From NCBI GenBank assembly GCA_900555915.1, contig USNC01000060.1, positions 1-7,875 on the forward strand: a stretch of DNA of 7,875 nt, written 5' to 3'. The notes beneath the pieces are model-generated. The model was not told the origin of the DNA and made no database searches. It was given only the letters and a program-made list of their open reading frames with translations. The position numbers and the translations under genes were made by a program. Below, one piece after another: positions 1 through 7,875 of the stretch. Source of the DNA: an uncultured Porphyromonadaceae bacterium. GTDB lineage: Bacteria > Bacteroidota > Bacteroidia > Bacteroidales > Muribaculaceae. Within the stretch, counting starts at the first letter, position 1; each line of letters starts with the position of its first letter.

Positions 1-49
1 ATCTACACGCGTAAGATCGTCGGCAGCGTCAGATGTGTATAAGAGACAG
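1..49 (+). other. Illumina Nextera i5-side adapter with index (artefact)
   Basis: Bases 1-8 (ATCTACAC) are the tail of the P5 flow-cell primer, 9-16 (GCGTAAGA) is an 8-base i5 index, 17-30 (TCGTCGGCAGCGTC) is the Nextera read-1 primer part, and 31-49 (AGATGTGTATAAGAGACAG) is the 19-bp Tn5 mosaic end. The order and sequence match the standard Nextera construct exactly. This is untrimmed library sequence. It contributes an in-frame TAA at 40-42, which hides the fact that the large gene runs off the left edge of the insert. Confidence 0.98.
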
Positions 50-3000
50 GGACAACATCTGATGTGAACCTCATAGGCCTTTCCGACGGCGACCCCATCA
101 AAGACGCATACATAAAAGCAGATGAACTCGAAGTAGGCGGCGACGTGCTCCACCCCTGGCATTCGGTAGATAATGGAGGTGATGATGAATCAGGTTATAA
201 CTACATAGATATCGAACTCGAAAAACCGCTCGAACTCGCACCGGGCGATTCCCTCGTGTTCTACACCAAACGCCACACACTCAACGGCAAGGAGCATCCG
301 CTTGCCTTTGAGGTTATGGCGAGTGCCGACGGAAAAGACTTCATTCACTACGCCCGTATCTACTTCATGTATCGCGGTGGCCTGAGTGCGGGCGACCCAA
401 CACCGGGCGACAGCGAATCCGCAACGAACGGCACCAAGGAATACAGCGCACGCGTAGGTTTTGAAAAAGCGGTCGAAGCCCTTAAGGACAAGGGCGGAGT
501 AAAGTATATCCGGCTTTACGTCATGACCAACAACACCAAGACCCGTGTGCCCAATACAAGTCACCGCACGGCCCGACTCGCCTCGCTCAACGTGATGCAG
601 GTTCCCGCCGGCGAGAACTACTCCGATATTCTCATCGGCCGTTTCCGCCTCGTGACCGACTATAGTTATAAATACGCCAAACATGAATTTGTCCCGACCC
701 TCGGTATCTTCGAACCCCGCAACCGCTATCAGAACATCAACGGCAAGGAATATAATTCCCAGTTGAAAGACTATGCGGTGTTTCCCGATGAAGCGGATTC
801 CCCTTGGAGCCGTGTGAATGACGCCGACGGTGAAGGCTACAAGTGGAACCGTGATCTTGAGTATCTGAAATATACGAAAGTCGAGATGCCGACCTACATC
901 AAGCAGACCCACGCTCAGGATCCCACCATAGCCACCACGAGCAACGTGCCCGGCACCGAAACCGAAAACTGGCGCCAGCCGACCAACACAACGGAGCATA
1001 TCGTCTACGCCATGCCCGGCGACATCGTCCCGCTGTACCCGTTCTATGGTATGGCAGAACTGGATAAGACCAAATATAATATCAAATTCACCCACTGGTA
1101 CAACTACCGCACCGGCGGCAACAGTCCCTATCTCGATTTCCTCAGCAATCCGGATATCGTATGCAAATCCGACAAATACGGCTTCTATGTAGGTCCCGAA
1201 ATCAGCTACTTCACCAAGTATGACCCTGATGACGTCACCACTCCAAGCACATCAAACGTCACGATGATCGGTACGGTGGATGAGTATATTGCGTTTGTTG
1301 ACAATGTCTATAAAGAAACAAAGGTATGGAATGTAAAATTGACTGCGGATCTTGATTTCAGCGGAAAAACCGACATAAAGCCTATCGGTGATATAAATAA
1401 TAAGTTCAACGGCGTTTTCGACGGACAGGGACACACTGTCAGCAACTTGAAAATAATCGACAGCAGTTCAGAATATGTCGGTATGTTCGGAGCTTTGGAT
1501 GGTACAGCCGAAGTAAAAAACCTTGTTGTGGATGAAACATGCGAAATAAAGGGAAACAAAGACAATGGAAATTGTAATGTTGGTCTTATCGCCTTCGCTC
1601 AGTCGGCTACAGTATCGAATATTATTTGCAGGGCGACATTGACTACAGACAATACCAATAAAGACGTATCGCATAATATAGGAGGCATTATTGCCAAAGC
1701 TGAGAATGTAACAATTAAGAACTGTGCTTTCACCGGAACAATATATGGAAATAAGGAGTGGAGAGAATGGAATGCGATGGGAGGTATTATTGCCATGGTC
1801 GAAAATGCTACCGGTCCGACAACCATCAGCAATTGCTTTGTGAATGCTGAGATTTCACGCAGTTATAGTGCATGGTCTCAAGATGATAATGCGATGGTTG
1901 ATATGACAGTTAAGCCAGATCCCTACATCTATGGCTATGCTAAGAATAATGCAGCTCCAACCGTCAATATATCGAATGTCTTTTCCAATGAATTGGGCGA
2001 TTCGGAAGACGATGGTGTGCTGAAAATATATAAGGGGGAGGAAGGTGATCCGGAATATTATGTGCTTAAGAGCGAACTTTCCGAACCGTCCGAATCATGG
2101 CCTGACAAGATTGACATAAATTCAGCAGCATTCGCAGAAGTTCTTGGTGCTGACGAATGGCGGTATGTCGCTGATAAAGGACTTGATCCGTTTGTCAAGA
2201 CAATCAAACAGCAGACTCCGGATCCGGTGGATCCGAATCCATCGGTAAAAAAAGATCCTGATGAGGTTAAAGATCTCGAGAATCTGTTGAAAAAAATATA
2301 CGACGGCAATGTGGTGCCTGAAGGTGCCAACCTGCAGAGCCATCAGTATCAGCGTCCTGCTGTCTATGCCGGTATATCACCGCTTGATGACAGCGGCAAT
2401 ATAAAGTATACTGCATATGAACCTGATCATCACAGGGCCGGTGCGGCCGCTACATTCTTCTGTCCGAGAAGCACCGGGGTAGAAGGAGTGGAACTTGATC
2501 TCCCCAAGGACCCGGATACTCCCGATGCCGCTGACGATGATTTTCTCATTGCCGCAGATTTGAGTACATTCTTCACCAACCATAGGGATGTGAATGTGAC
2601 GGAGTCGGAGATATACGAACCGGTAGTGCTTTTCCGCCATATATTCCGCATCAGGGATGGCAAGAAATTTGCCGAGGAGTTTTCCGGTGATCCCGATGCC
2701 AATAAGGCTTATGTAGACAAACACCGCAAGGTCATGTCGGCTTCATCCACAGGAGGTGCGGAAGAATCATTTGGAGCGGAATATGCTTTTCAGATTCGTC
2801 TTGATGAACCTGCTCCTATAAAAGAGGAGGGGAAGTTTGCGGCTCCATCAAATCTATACTACAAGATTACCGATACTGACTACCGTCGGGTCAGGGCGTT
2901 TGAGGCGAAAATATTTGAACTCGACGCAAATGGCAATGAAGTGGAGACAAGCGTGATAAACGCCTCCTTTGCCCAGTCGAATTCTAACTCAGGCAGCAAG

Positions 3001-6000
3001 GATGCCCTTATGTTCTACGGCGAGGGTTCACGTATGATTGAAAACACCATCTACCGCACGGCAGGTGGCGAGGGCCTTTACAGCCGTATGGTGCGGCTTA
3101 AATGGAGTTCTCCTGAAAAAGTGAAAGGCAAGAAGTTCCGTCTCCGCCTTTATGCAAAGGATATCAACGACGACAAAATCGTGATATGCGGCAGTGAAAA
3201 CAACGATTATCTTGTGGTGCAGGAATACGACATCACATTTATCGATGCGAAGTTCAAAAAGCTTGATGATGCGCTTGCTGTTGAAAAGGACGAGGACGGT
3301 GTCGTGACTTTCAAGGATGATGTGGAGGCCAAGTATGGAAAACCGGTGGCTCAGATCAACTTCGACCAGTACGCCAATCTTATGGCAAAGGACGGCGAAT
3401 CGCTCAAGGGCGTGGCCGACCCTACATTGTATTTCAATTCTAAGGATGATACTCACAGTAGCAACGGACAGGTTTATTTCAAATGGCCCGCCAGCTGGCG
3501 TAAATCCACTTATGGTTTCGGATATACCAATACGATGCACGATGGCGGTGCAAACTCATCGAGGGGTAACCTTGAGTATAACTATGATATATATGTGCTC
3601 GCGTCACACTCTTCCCAGACTCCGTGGCATAATTCTGCCCCGGATCTATATGATGTGTCGTATTATCGCGAGAGCAAAAAAGAAAATCCCGATCCCCGCA
3701 AAGGATTCTTCTTCTGGATGAACTCCGCTTCCGACCCCTGCGTGGCTGCCAATCTGGAAATCGGACAGCTGTGTGTCGGTTCTTCAATCCACGTGTCGGT
3801 TTACATGGCTGAGTTCTCAGGCGGTGGTGAAAACGGCAACATCTCCTTCAACTTCATGGCCGTCGACGATTCAGGCAACAAGACCCTCATACATACCTAC
3901 AACACCGGCTATCTTCCCGGTGAAGGCCAGTGGTATAACATCCAGTATGACTTCATGCCCGACTATGACCGCATCGATATGATTGATAATATCGACCACT
4001 TCGTGATGCAGCTGGAAAACAACTGTAAGAATTCAGAGCAGGCCGACTACGCCATCGACGATATCCAGATCTTCGTGGTCGCTCCCGAGGTGGAGGCGAA
4101 GATGATGAATGTGGTCTGCGACGACAACGAGGTGTCGACCGACCTTAAGATTTCGCTCACCTACGAGGAATTCCTCGCCGCCAACGGTCTCAAACCTGCC
4201 GATGACGAGAATTCCGCTCAGACGATGAGCGTGTATTACTCATTCTTCAACAAGGATATTTTCGATAAGTTCCACACCAACAAGCAGGAGGCATACGAGG
4301 CCTCGGTGCTGAAATATGATTATGGAGAGATAAATAAGACATACGGTAAATTGCAGTTCTCCACTTATTTTCAGGAAAATCTGCCTAAAAACCCTGTGCT
4401 CTCCGACCCCGACGAAAGCAAAGGTGAGAATCTGGTCGAAACAGAGAAGGCATATTATGAAATTCGCGACGGCAGGAAATATGTGGTGATATTTCTCTCT
4501 CCGGAAGGCGAATTGGAAAATACTTTCGTGCCGGGCCAGGAATACTACATCGGTCTGAAAGTGACCGAATTGGATAAAGACCCGATAGAAGGGGATCTGA
4601 CACGCTTCGACCTGCTCAACGGCTGCTCCAGCAAGGGCTCGTTTAAGATAGAGGCCGCCAACAACGTGAAGATAGATCCGGAGGAAAGCGGTGCGTACAA
4701 ACCGTCGGACGGCGCGTATTGCGTCGGTTCCTCCCCGATAGTGCATATCGACATCAATGCCATCACCGGCAACGACAAACTTGACCTCAACAAGGATGGC
4801 GCCAATGCTTCGATCGACTGGTATGCCGGATCAATAGAGGAGTTCAACAAAGAGAAGATGCCCGACGGCACGGAACTCAGCGAGGTGCTTGCGAAATTCC
4901 GCGAGGCACATCCCAGCCTCTCCAAACCTGCGGATGTGGACCCCGATGACGTTTTCACAGAGGCCATGAAGAACTATCTCGTGACTTTGTCGAAGAAGCG
5001 CCATATCGACGGCAGACCGATGATGACTTTCGCTACGGTAGACTATAAATTCCATCCCGGCAAACTGATCGCCACCACCAAGGACTCGATCAATTATGTC
5101 ACCGCTGTACCGTATCTGATCAATCAGGACTATGCAGGTCCGGGCTATACCTTCTGCGACGCTCCGATAGAGGTGAGGATCAAGGTCTCGGCCGACGGCC
5201 CCTCGATGTTTCATGGTCTCGACATCGATTATCCGGAGGAGATTATTGACGTGCCTATCAGAATAGGTATGGCTCAGATAAAGAAAGCCAAAGACAACAG
5301 CAACATGCTCCGCGTGCCGGTGCTGAAAGTCAACACACCTTCATTGTATGCCACCAAGCTCAAACTGCGGGAAATTCAGAATCAGGACGGGGCTGATGTG
5401 CTGCTTCTTGAAAGCAACGACCCCGTCTATTCCGGCAGGGTATTGGATGAGACAGCCGGGGACGACGATCTCGACCTCTTCCTGAAAGTTGGCCACGTGG
5501 TGCGTCTCGATGCGGAGAACACCGACGGTGAGGCAAAACTCTCCGACAATGCCTTCTATGTGAAGTTTGACGAACGCTCCAATATCCTTTACGATGAGAA
5601 TGGCGACAAGATCGGAGAGAAAAATTTTGAGTTTCACGAAGGGTATTACTACACCATGAAGTTCGATTTCGAACAGACCGACGATAAAGGCACCCTTGAA
5701 GTGGAATCCTGCCCCGGCCAGCACATCTTCACCATCAAAGTAGTCCCGGAATATCTCCTCTGGGTAGGCAAAAACAATCCTGACGCTCAGGATCCCTACG
5801 ACGGCAACCTCAACTGGAACAACGATGCCAACTGGCAACGAATGAGCACCGAAACCATCATTCCCGGAAACGAATACGACCTTCCGGATGACTATATCAC
5901 AGCCCCATTCGCCTACGCCCCTCTCGACTTCACCAAAGTCGTGATCGGCGCCGGCCGGGACTTCCCCCGTCTCTACGACATTCAGGACATCGATGTCAAC

Positions 6001-7734
6001 GGCACCGACAACCCCGCCCACAAATGGTCAAAACTCCCCGATGACCCCAACGACCTTAAAGACCCTAAAGACCTTAACGACCTTAACGCCCCTAAAGATC
6101 CAACCATCGGCAAACCCACCCCGCTGATCCACTACGACATGGTGGCCTACGACAAGGACATTAAATACACCGGCGTAGCCGTAGCCTGCCGCCCCTGGTA
6201 TGCCAACACGGCGCAGCAGATCAACTTCCGCCCGAACTCCGAGATCTTCGGTCAGCAGTATCTGCGCTATGACAAGGCTTGGGTCGAGATGGAGATGAAA
6301 CCCGACGGCTGGTACACCGCTGCCTCCCCGCTCCAGGGCGTGGTGGCCGGCGACATGTATCTCCCTACCGTCGGCGCACGACAGGAGAATCAGTTCTTCA
6401 CAGACATAACCTTTGACAACGAGCTCAAAAAGAACGACCGTTTCCGCCCCGCCGTCTACCAGCGGTCGTGGAATCTGGGCAGCGACAAGATCTATGAGTG
6501 GGACGGCACGGTGAGAGACGGTTTCGTTAAGCTTGACTGGAGTAATGTCTACAACGATGTGAAGGTGGCTTACAGTGCAGCCGAAGGTTTCTCGATTCGC
6601 ACCGATGTGTCGGAGGCCACGAAGAAAGATGGCAAGGACATCGACAAAGTGCTCTTCCGCTTCCCGAAGGCTGACACCGAATATACATATTACGACTACG
6701 ACAAACATAACAACAAATTCTCGCAAGAAGTAAACCGCACCAATCCCGGTCGCCTCAACCCGACCAAAGGCTCCGTGACCATAGCCGCCAACGAGTCAAG
6801 TCTCTTCTTCCTCGTCGGCAATCCGTTTATGGCTCACCTCGACATCCGCAGTTTCCTGGAGGCTAACAAAGACAAGGTGGAGCAGATGTATTGGATTCTC
6901 AACAGCGATAATCAGAAGTCGGTGGTGCTGAACGACGGCATAGCCGTGACAAACACCGGCGAGGTCAATGCCTCGACATTGCTGCCGCCGCTGGCTGGAT
7001 TCATGGTGAAGGCTCTGGAGAAGACCGACAATCTCACTCTTCAATACGATGAGAGTATGATGCAGGTGGTGGATGCTGACGCTTCCGCTCCCGGTTGGCT
7101 GAAGGCTCCCGCCACCCGTGGCACGGCTCCGGAGGGGATGATGCTCATCACCGCCACCACCGGAGAGGGACGCTCCACAGCGGCCTTGCTCTCCGACGGC
7201 TCCTCACTGCTCACTGCGGATGCCGACCTTGTGATAGACCCCGAACTCAATGTGCCCGCCACTGTCTACACCGTGGCTCACGATCGCGCCATGGCCATCA
7301 ACTCCGCAGCCGACATGCACTGCACTGAGTTAGGTGTGGTGGCCGACGGCGACGGCGAGGTGACCATCCGTTTCGAGGGCCCGCTCTGCGACGCCGGCTA
7401 TTACCTCAACGACCGTGAGCGCAACACCGGCACTCCGATCACGGAGGGGATGGAATACAGGGTCAACGGCGAGTCGCTGGGAGTGCTCTACATTTCCGAC
7501 GAGTGTCTGGGCGCCGCACGCACCGGCATCTCGCTGACCGTAGTGGCAGGCGAGTTGATAGTGAGCGCTGCCGAAGGCAGGCTGCTCGACGTGAACTTCT
7601 GCAGCCCCGACGGCAAGGTGCTGAAGACCGCCCGCGGCAGCGACGCGCCGGTGCGCTTCCGCCCCGGCAAGGGAGTGGTCATCGTGGATGCTTCTGACGG
7701 CACTGACTCCCTCTCCCGCACCATCATCATCTGA
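50..7734 (+). CDS. Giant modular surface/secreted protein, Bacteroidales type, 5'-partial
   Basis: One uninterrupted frame runs from the first insert bases (in-frame codons from 52: ACA ACA TCT GAT GTG) to TGA at 7732-7734. The GTG at 64 is only the first start-like codon after the adapter stop; no ribosome site precedes it and the reading continues upstream, so the N-terminus and any signal peptide are missing. Residue numbers here count from that GTG (2,556 aa). Modules seen: discoidin-like region 1-180; GLUG-type beta-solenoid about 402-713; Pro/Asp linker 716-739; jelly-roll-like module about 1215-1343; W...NWNNDANW module from 1898; tandem tripeptides 1994-2011; GNP module around 2080-2320; terminal beta-sandwich 2480-2556. 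I see no catalytic signature or membrane helix. Inference: an exported cell-surface adhesin-like or glycan-binding protein. Residues 180-400, 740-1214 and 1344-1897 are beta-rich but not assignable by eye. No frameshift is evident. The exact family and substrate are unknown. Confidence 0.93.
64..603 (+). other. Discoidin (F5/8 type C)-like N-terminal region of the giant protein
   Basis: Residues 1-180 carry the three hallmark strands of a galactose-binding-like fold in the expected order: YIDIEL at 47-52 (compare the family's WIEIDLG pattern), FEVMASADGKDF at 82-93 (compare YEVxVSxDGxxW), and KYIRLYVM at 147-154, followed by ARLASLNVMQV at 170-180. In Bacteroidota such domains usually bind glycans or mediate surface contacts. 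Ligand residues cannot be judged by eye. The call is by pattern only, and the beginning of the domain may be cut off by the insert edge. Confidence 0.5.
1267..2202 (+). other. GLUG-type beta-solenoid module, low GC
   Basis: Residues about 402-713. The opening resembles the usual entry into GLUG repeat proteins: a short helix, then VKLTADLDFSG (424-434), PIGD (440-443) and FNGVFDGQGHTVSNLKI (448-464). Repeats with a G-hydrophobic core follow: YVGMFGAL at 471-478 with VKNLVV, NVGLIAFA at 505-512 with VSNIIC, NIGGIIAKA at 538-546 with IKNCAFTG, and AMGGIIAMV at 571-579 with ISNCFVNAEI. It closes with LGADEWRY (695-701) and DPFVK (709-713), an ending common after such repeats. Known GLUG proteins are extracellular adhesins or peptidase accessory domains. 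Sampled lines are 35-38% GC, against about 63-67% in sampled lines near the two ends of the gene. Confidence 0.8.
3706..4092 (+). other. Jelly-roll, carbohydrate-binding-like module
   Basis: Residues about 1215-1343. GFFFWMNSASDP begins the block, followed by alternating strands LCVGSSIHVSVYMAEF, NGNISFNFMAVDD and GQWYNIQYDFMP. It ends with YAIDDIQIFV (1329-1338), the strand that typically closes MAM or CBM-type beta-sandwiches in secreted Bacteroidota proteins (pattern hydrophobic-x-DDI-x-hydrophobic). The aspartates there often take part in calcium or ligand contacts, but this is not testable by eye. It may be only structural. Confidence 0.5.
5755..6018 (+). other. W-x-G...NWNNxxNW module of Bacteroidota exported proteins
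   Basis: Residues about 1898-1985. LLWVGKN is followed by NLNWNNDANWQ (NWNNDANW at 1917-1924) and then VVIGAGRDFPRL (1959-1970). The combination W-G, then N-W-N-x-x-x-N-W, then V-V-I-x-x-G...P-x-L recurs in large exported Bacteroidota proteins ahead of C-terminal sorting domains. Its role is structural or unknown. It sits just before the tandem tripeptide spacer. Confidence 0.55.
6043..6096 (+). repeat. In-frame 9-bp tandem repeat (GACCTTAAA/C), encodes Asp-Leu/Pro-Lys/Asn
   Basis: Six consecutive 9-bp units: GACCCCAAC, GACCTTAAA, GACCCTAAA, GACCTTAAC, GACCTTAAC and GCCCCTAAA, then a decayed GATCCAACC. They are in the gene's frame and give DPN, DLK, DPK, DLN, DLN, APK (residues 1994-2011). 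The tract lies between the NW module and the next folded segment (IHYDMVAYD), so it reads as a hydrophilic spacer. The 9-bp length means copy-number change keeps the reading frame. The same 9-mer occurs in inverted orientation after the stop codon. Confidence 0.92.
6301..7023 (+). other. GNP-type module of large Bacteroidales exported proteins
   Basis: Residues about 2080-2320. GWYTAASPLQGVVAGDMY (2082-2099) resembles the recurring pattern G-W-x-x-x-S-P-L-x-G-x-x-x-G-D-hydrophobic-Y. Further on, LFFLVGNPFMAHLDIRSFL (around 2247-2265) matches V-G-N-P-[YF]-M-x-x-L-D-I-x-x-F-L, and LPPLAGFMVKA (2307-2317) matches the P-P-x-x-G-F-x-V-K closing strand. From memory this trio often precedes the C-terminal domain of very large gut Bacteroidales surface proteins. 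The function is not established. Confidence 0.5.
7501..7731 (+). other. C-terminal beta-sandwich, weakly T9SS sorting-domain-like
   Basis: Residues about 2480-2556. ISLTVVAGELIVSAAEG, then LLDVNFCSPDGKVLKTARG, then APVRFRPGKGVVIVDASDG, ending SRTIII. The succession of a strand, a S-P-D-G-K-V turn-strand, and a P-G-K-G-V-V-I-V strand with a short final strand resembles type A sorting domains of type IX secretion (compare G-x-x-V, L-P-x-G-x-Y-I-V). The end lacks the usual basic last strand and the glycine-tyrosine form of the GVYIV motif, so it may be a diverged sorting domain or just an Ig-like end domain. T9SS presence cannot be checked in this window. Confidence 0.4.
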
Positions 7735-7742
7735 CAAGCCTC

Positions 7743-7796
7743 GACCTTAAGGTCCTTAAGGTCCTTAAAGTCTTTAAAGTCCTTAAGGTCCTTCCA
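7743..7796 (-). repeat. Intergenic 9-bp tandem repeat (GTCCTTAAG), inverted copy of the in-gene repeat
   Basis: Units read on the plus strand: GACCTTAAG, GTCCTTAAG, GTCCTTAAA, GTCTTTAAA, GTCCTTAAG, then a partial GTCCTTCCA. On the minus strand they read GACCTTAAG/GACTTTAAA, the same unit as the in-gene array at 6043-6096. Each unit is nearly palindromic: CCTTAAGG occurs at 7745-7752, 7754-7761 and 7781-7788, and GACCTTAAGGTC (7743-7754) is a perfect 12-bp palindrome. GACCTTAA (7743-7750) can also pair with TTAAGGTC (7756-7763) across a 5-base loop. No T-run follows, so a classical terminator is not supported. The array begins 8 bp after the stop codon. Confidence 0.9.
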
Positions 7797-7820
7797 AGCA
7801 AAAATCCAAATTCCGGAATC

Positions 7821-7826
7821 ATGAAA
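7821..7826 (+). CDS. Possible first two codons of the next gene (ATGAAA), cut by insert end
   Basis: ATGAAA (Met-Lys) lies 86 bp after the stop of the giant gene and is preceded by an A/T-rich stretch of the kind used for initiation in Bacteroidota, which often lack a strong Shine-Dalgarno sequence. Met-Lys is a common beginning for exported proteins. Only six bases are present before the adapter, so this is a suggestion and could be chance. Confidence 0.2.
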
Positions 7827-7875
7827 CTGTCTCTTATACACATCTCCGAGCCCACGAGACACTGAGCGATCTCGT
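7827..7875 (+). other. Illumina Nextera i7-side adapter with index (artefact)
   Basis: Bases 7827-7845 (CTGTCTCTTATACACATCT) are the Tn5 mosaic end in reverse complement, 7846-7860 (CCGAGCCCACGAGAC) is the read-2 primer part, 7861-7868 (ACTGAGCG) is an 8-base i7 index, and 7869-7875 (ATCTCGT) is the start of the P7 primer. With the left end it gives a complete dual-indexed library molecule layout. It also creates a false minus-strand ORF beginning MSRGLGDVYKRQ. Confidence 0.98.

Larger units (their letters stand above)
7735..7826. other. 3' intergenic stretch to insert end
   Basis: Ninety-two bases between the stop and the adapter. Most is the 9-bp repeat array; the rest is an A-rich stretch (GCAAAAATCCAAATTCC) ending in ATGAAA at the insert edge. 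I see no U-tract intrinsic terminator. I see no Bacteroidales-type promoter (TTTG ... TAnnTTTG). Confidence 0.7.

Noticed and set aside
64..66. GTG as the true start codon
   Set aside because: The frame stays open upstream to the adapter junction, there is no ribosome-binding site, and there is no signal peptide after it for a protein that looks exported.
190..1095. Minus-strand ORF of 301 aa
   Set aside because: It lies wholly antisense to the well-supported giant gene, matches no recognisable family, and is explained by GC-rich codon shadowing.
6043..6105. CRISPR-like short tandem repeat
   Set aside because: The units are 9 bp with no spacers between them, so this is a minisatellite.
6028..6726. 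Minus-strand ORF of 232 aa (and the similar one at 5341-6021)
   Set aside because: Both are antisense shadows in a GC-rich part of the giant gene, with no start context or recognisable domain.
31..7845. A 19-bp inverted repeat at the two ends (31-49 and 7827-7845), looking like a composite transposon
   Set aside because: These are the Tn5 mosaic ends of the library adapters, attached to index and primer sequences. No transposase lies inside.
7488..7862. Minus-strand ORF of 124 aa beginning MSRGLGDVYKRQ and containing DFKDFKDLKDLK repeats
   Set aside because: Its first 12 residues are translated Nextera adapter (a known contamination peptide), the repeat part is the intergenic 9-bp array, and the rest is antisense to the giant gene.

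Overview
The window is a single cloned or sequenced insert (50-7826, 7777 bp) with sequencing-library adapter at both ends. Bases 1-49 and 7827-7875 are Illumina Nextera adapter, including both sample indexes and the 19-bp Tn5 mosaic ends; they are not biology. Everything biological is between them, and both insert ends are artificial.

The insert is almost entirely one very large plus-strand gene. It is already open at the left edge and stops with TGA at 7732-7734, giving at least 2,560 residues with the true N-terminus missing. The product looks like a giant modular surface or secreted protein of a gut Bacteroidales bacterium, possibly Muribaculaceae. This rests on the style of the domains, the beta-rich low-cysteine sequence, and the C-terminal modules; no marker gene is present to fix the taxon. 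In order I see an N-terminal discoidin/galactose-binding-like region, a low-GC GLUG-type beta-solenoid, a proline/aspartate linker, long unrecognised beta-rich stretches, a jelly-roll-like module, more beta-rich sequence with one isolated calcium-loop-like motif, a W...NWNNDANW module, a tandem tripeptide spacer, a GNP-type Bacteroidota module, and a terminal beta-sandwich that weakly resembles a type IX secretion (T9SS) sorting domain.

Downstream of the stop there are 92 bp of insert. They hold an array of a 9-bp repeat (GTCCTTAAG). The same 9-mer, in the opposite orientation, forms the in-frame tripeptide spacer inside the gene at 6043-6096. The insert ends on ATGAAA, which may be the first two codons of the next gene.

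I found no RNA gene, CRISPR array, transposase, or recognisable multi-gene system. The most interesting biological signals are the shared 9-bp repeat inside and beside the gene, and the compositionally distinct GLUG block. The most certain observation is the adapter contamination.
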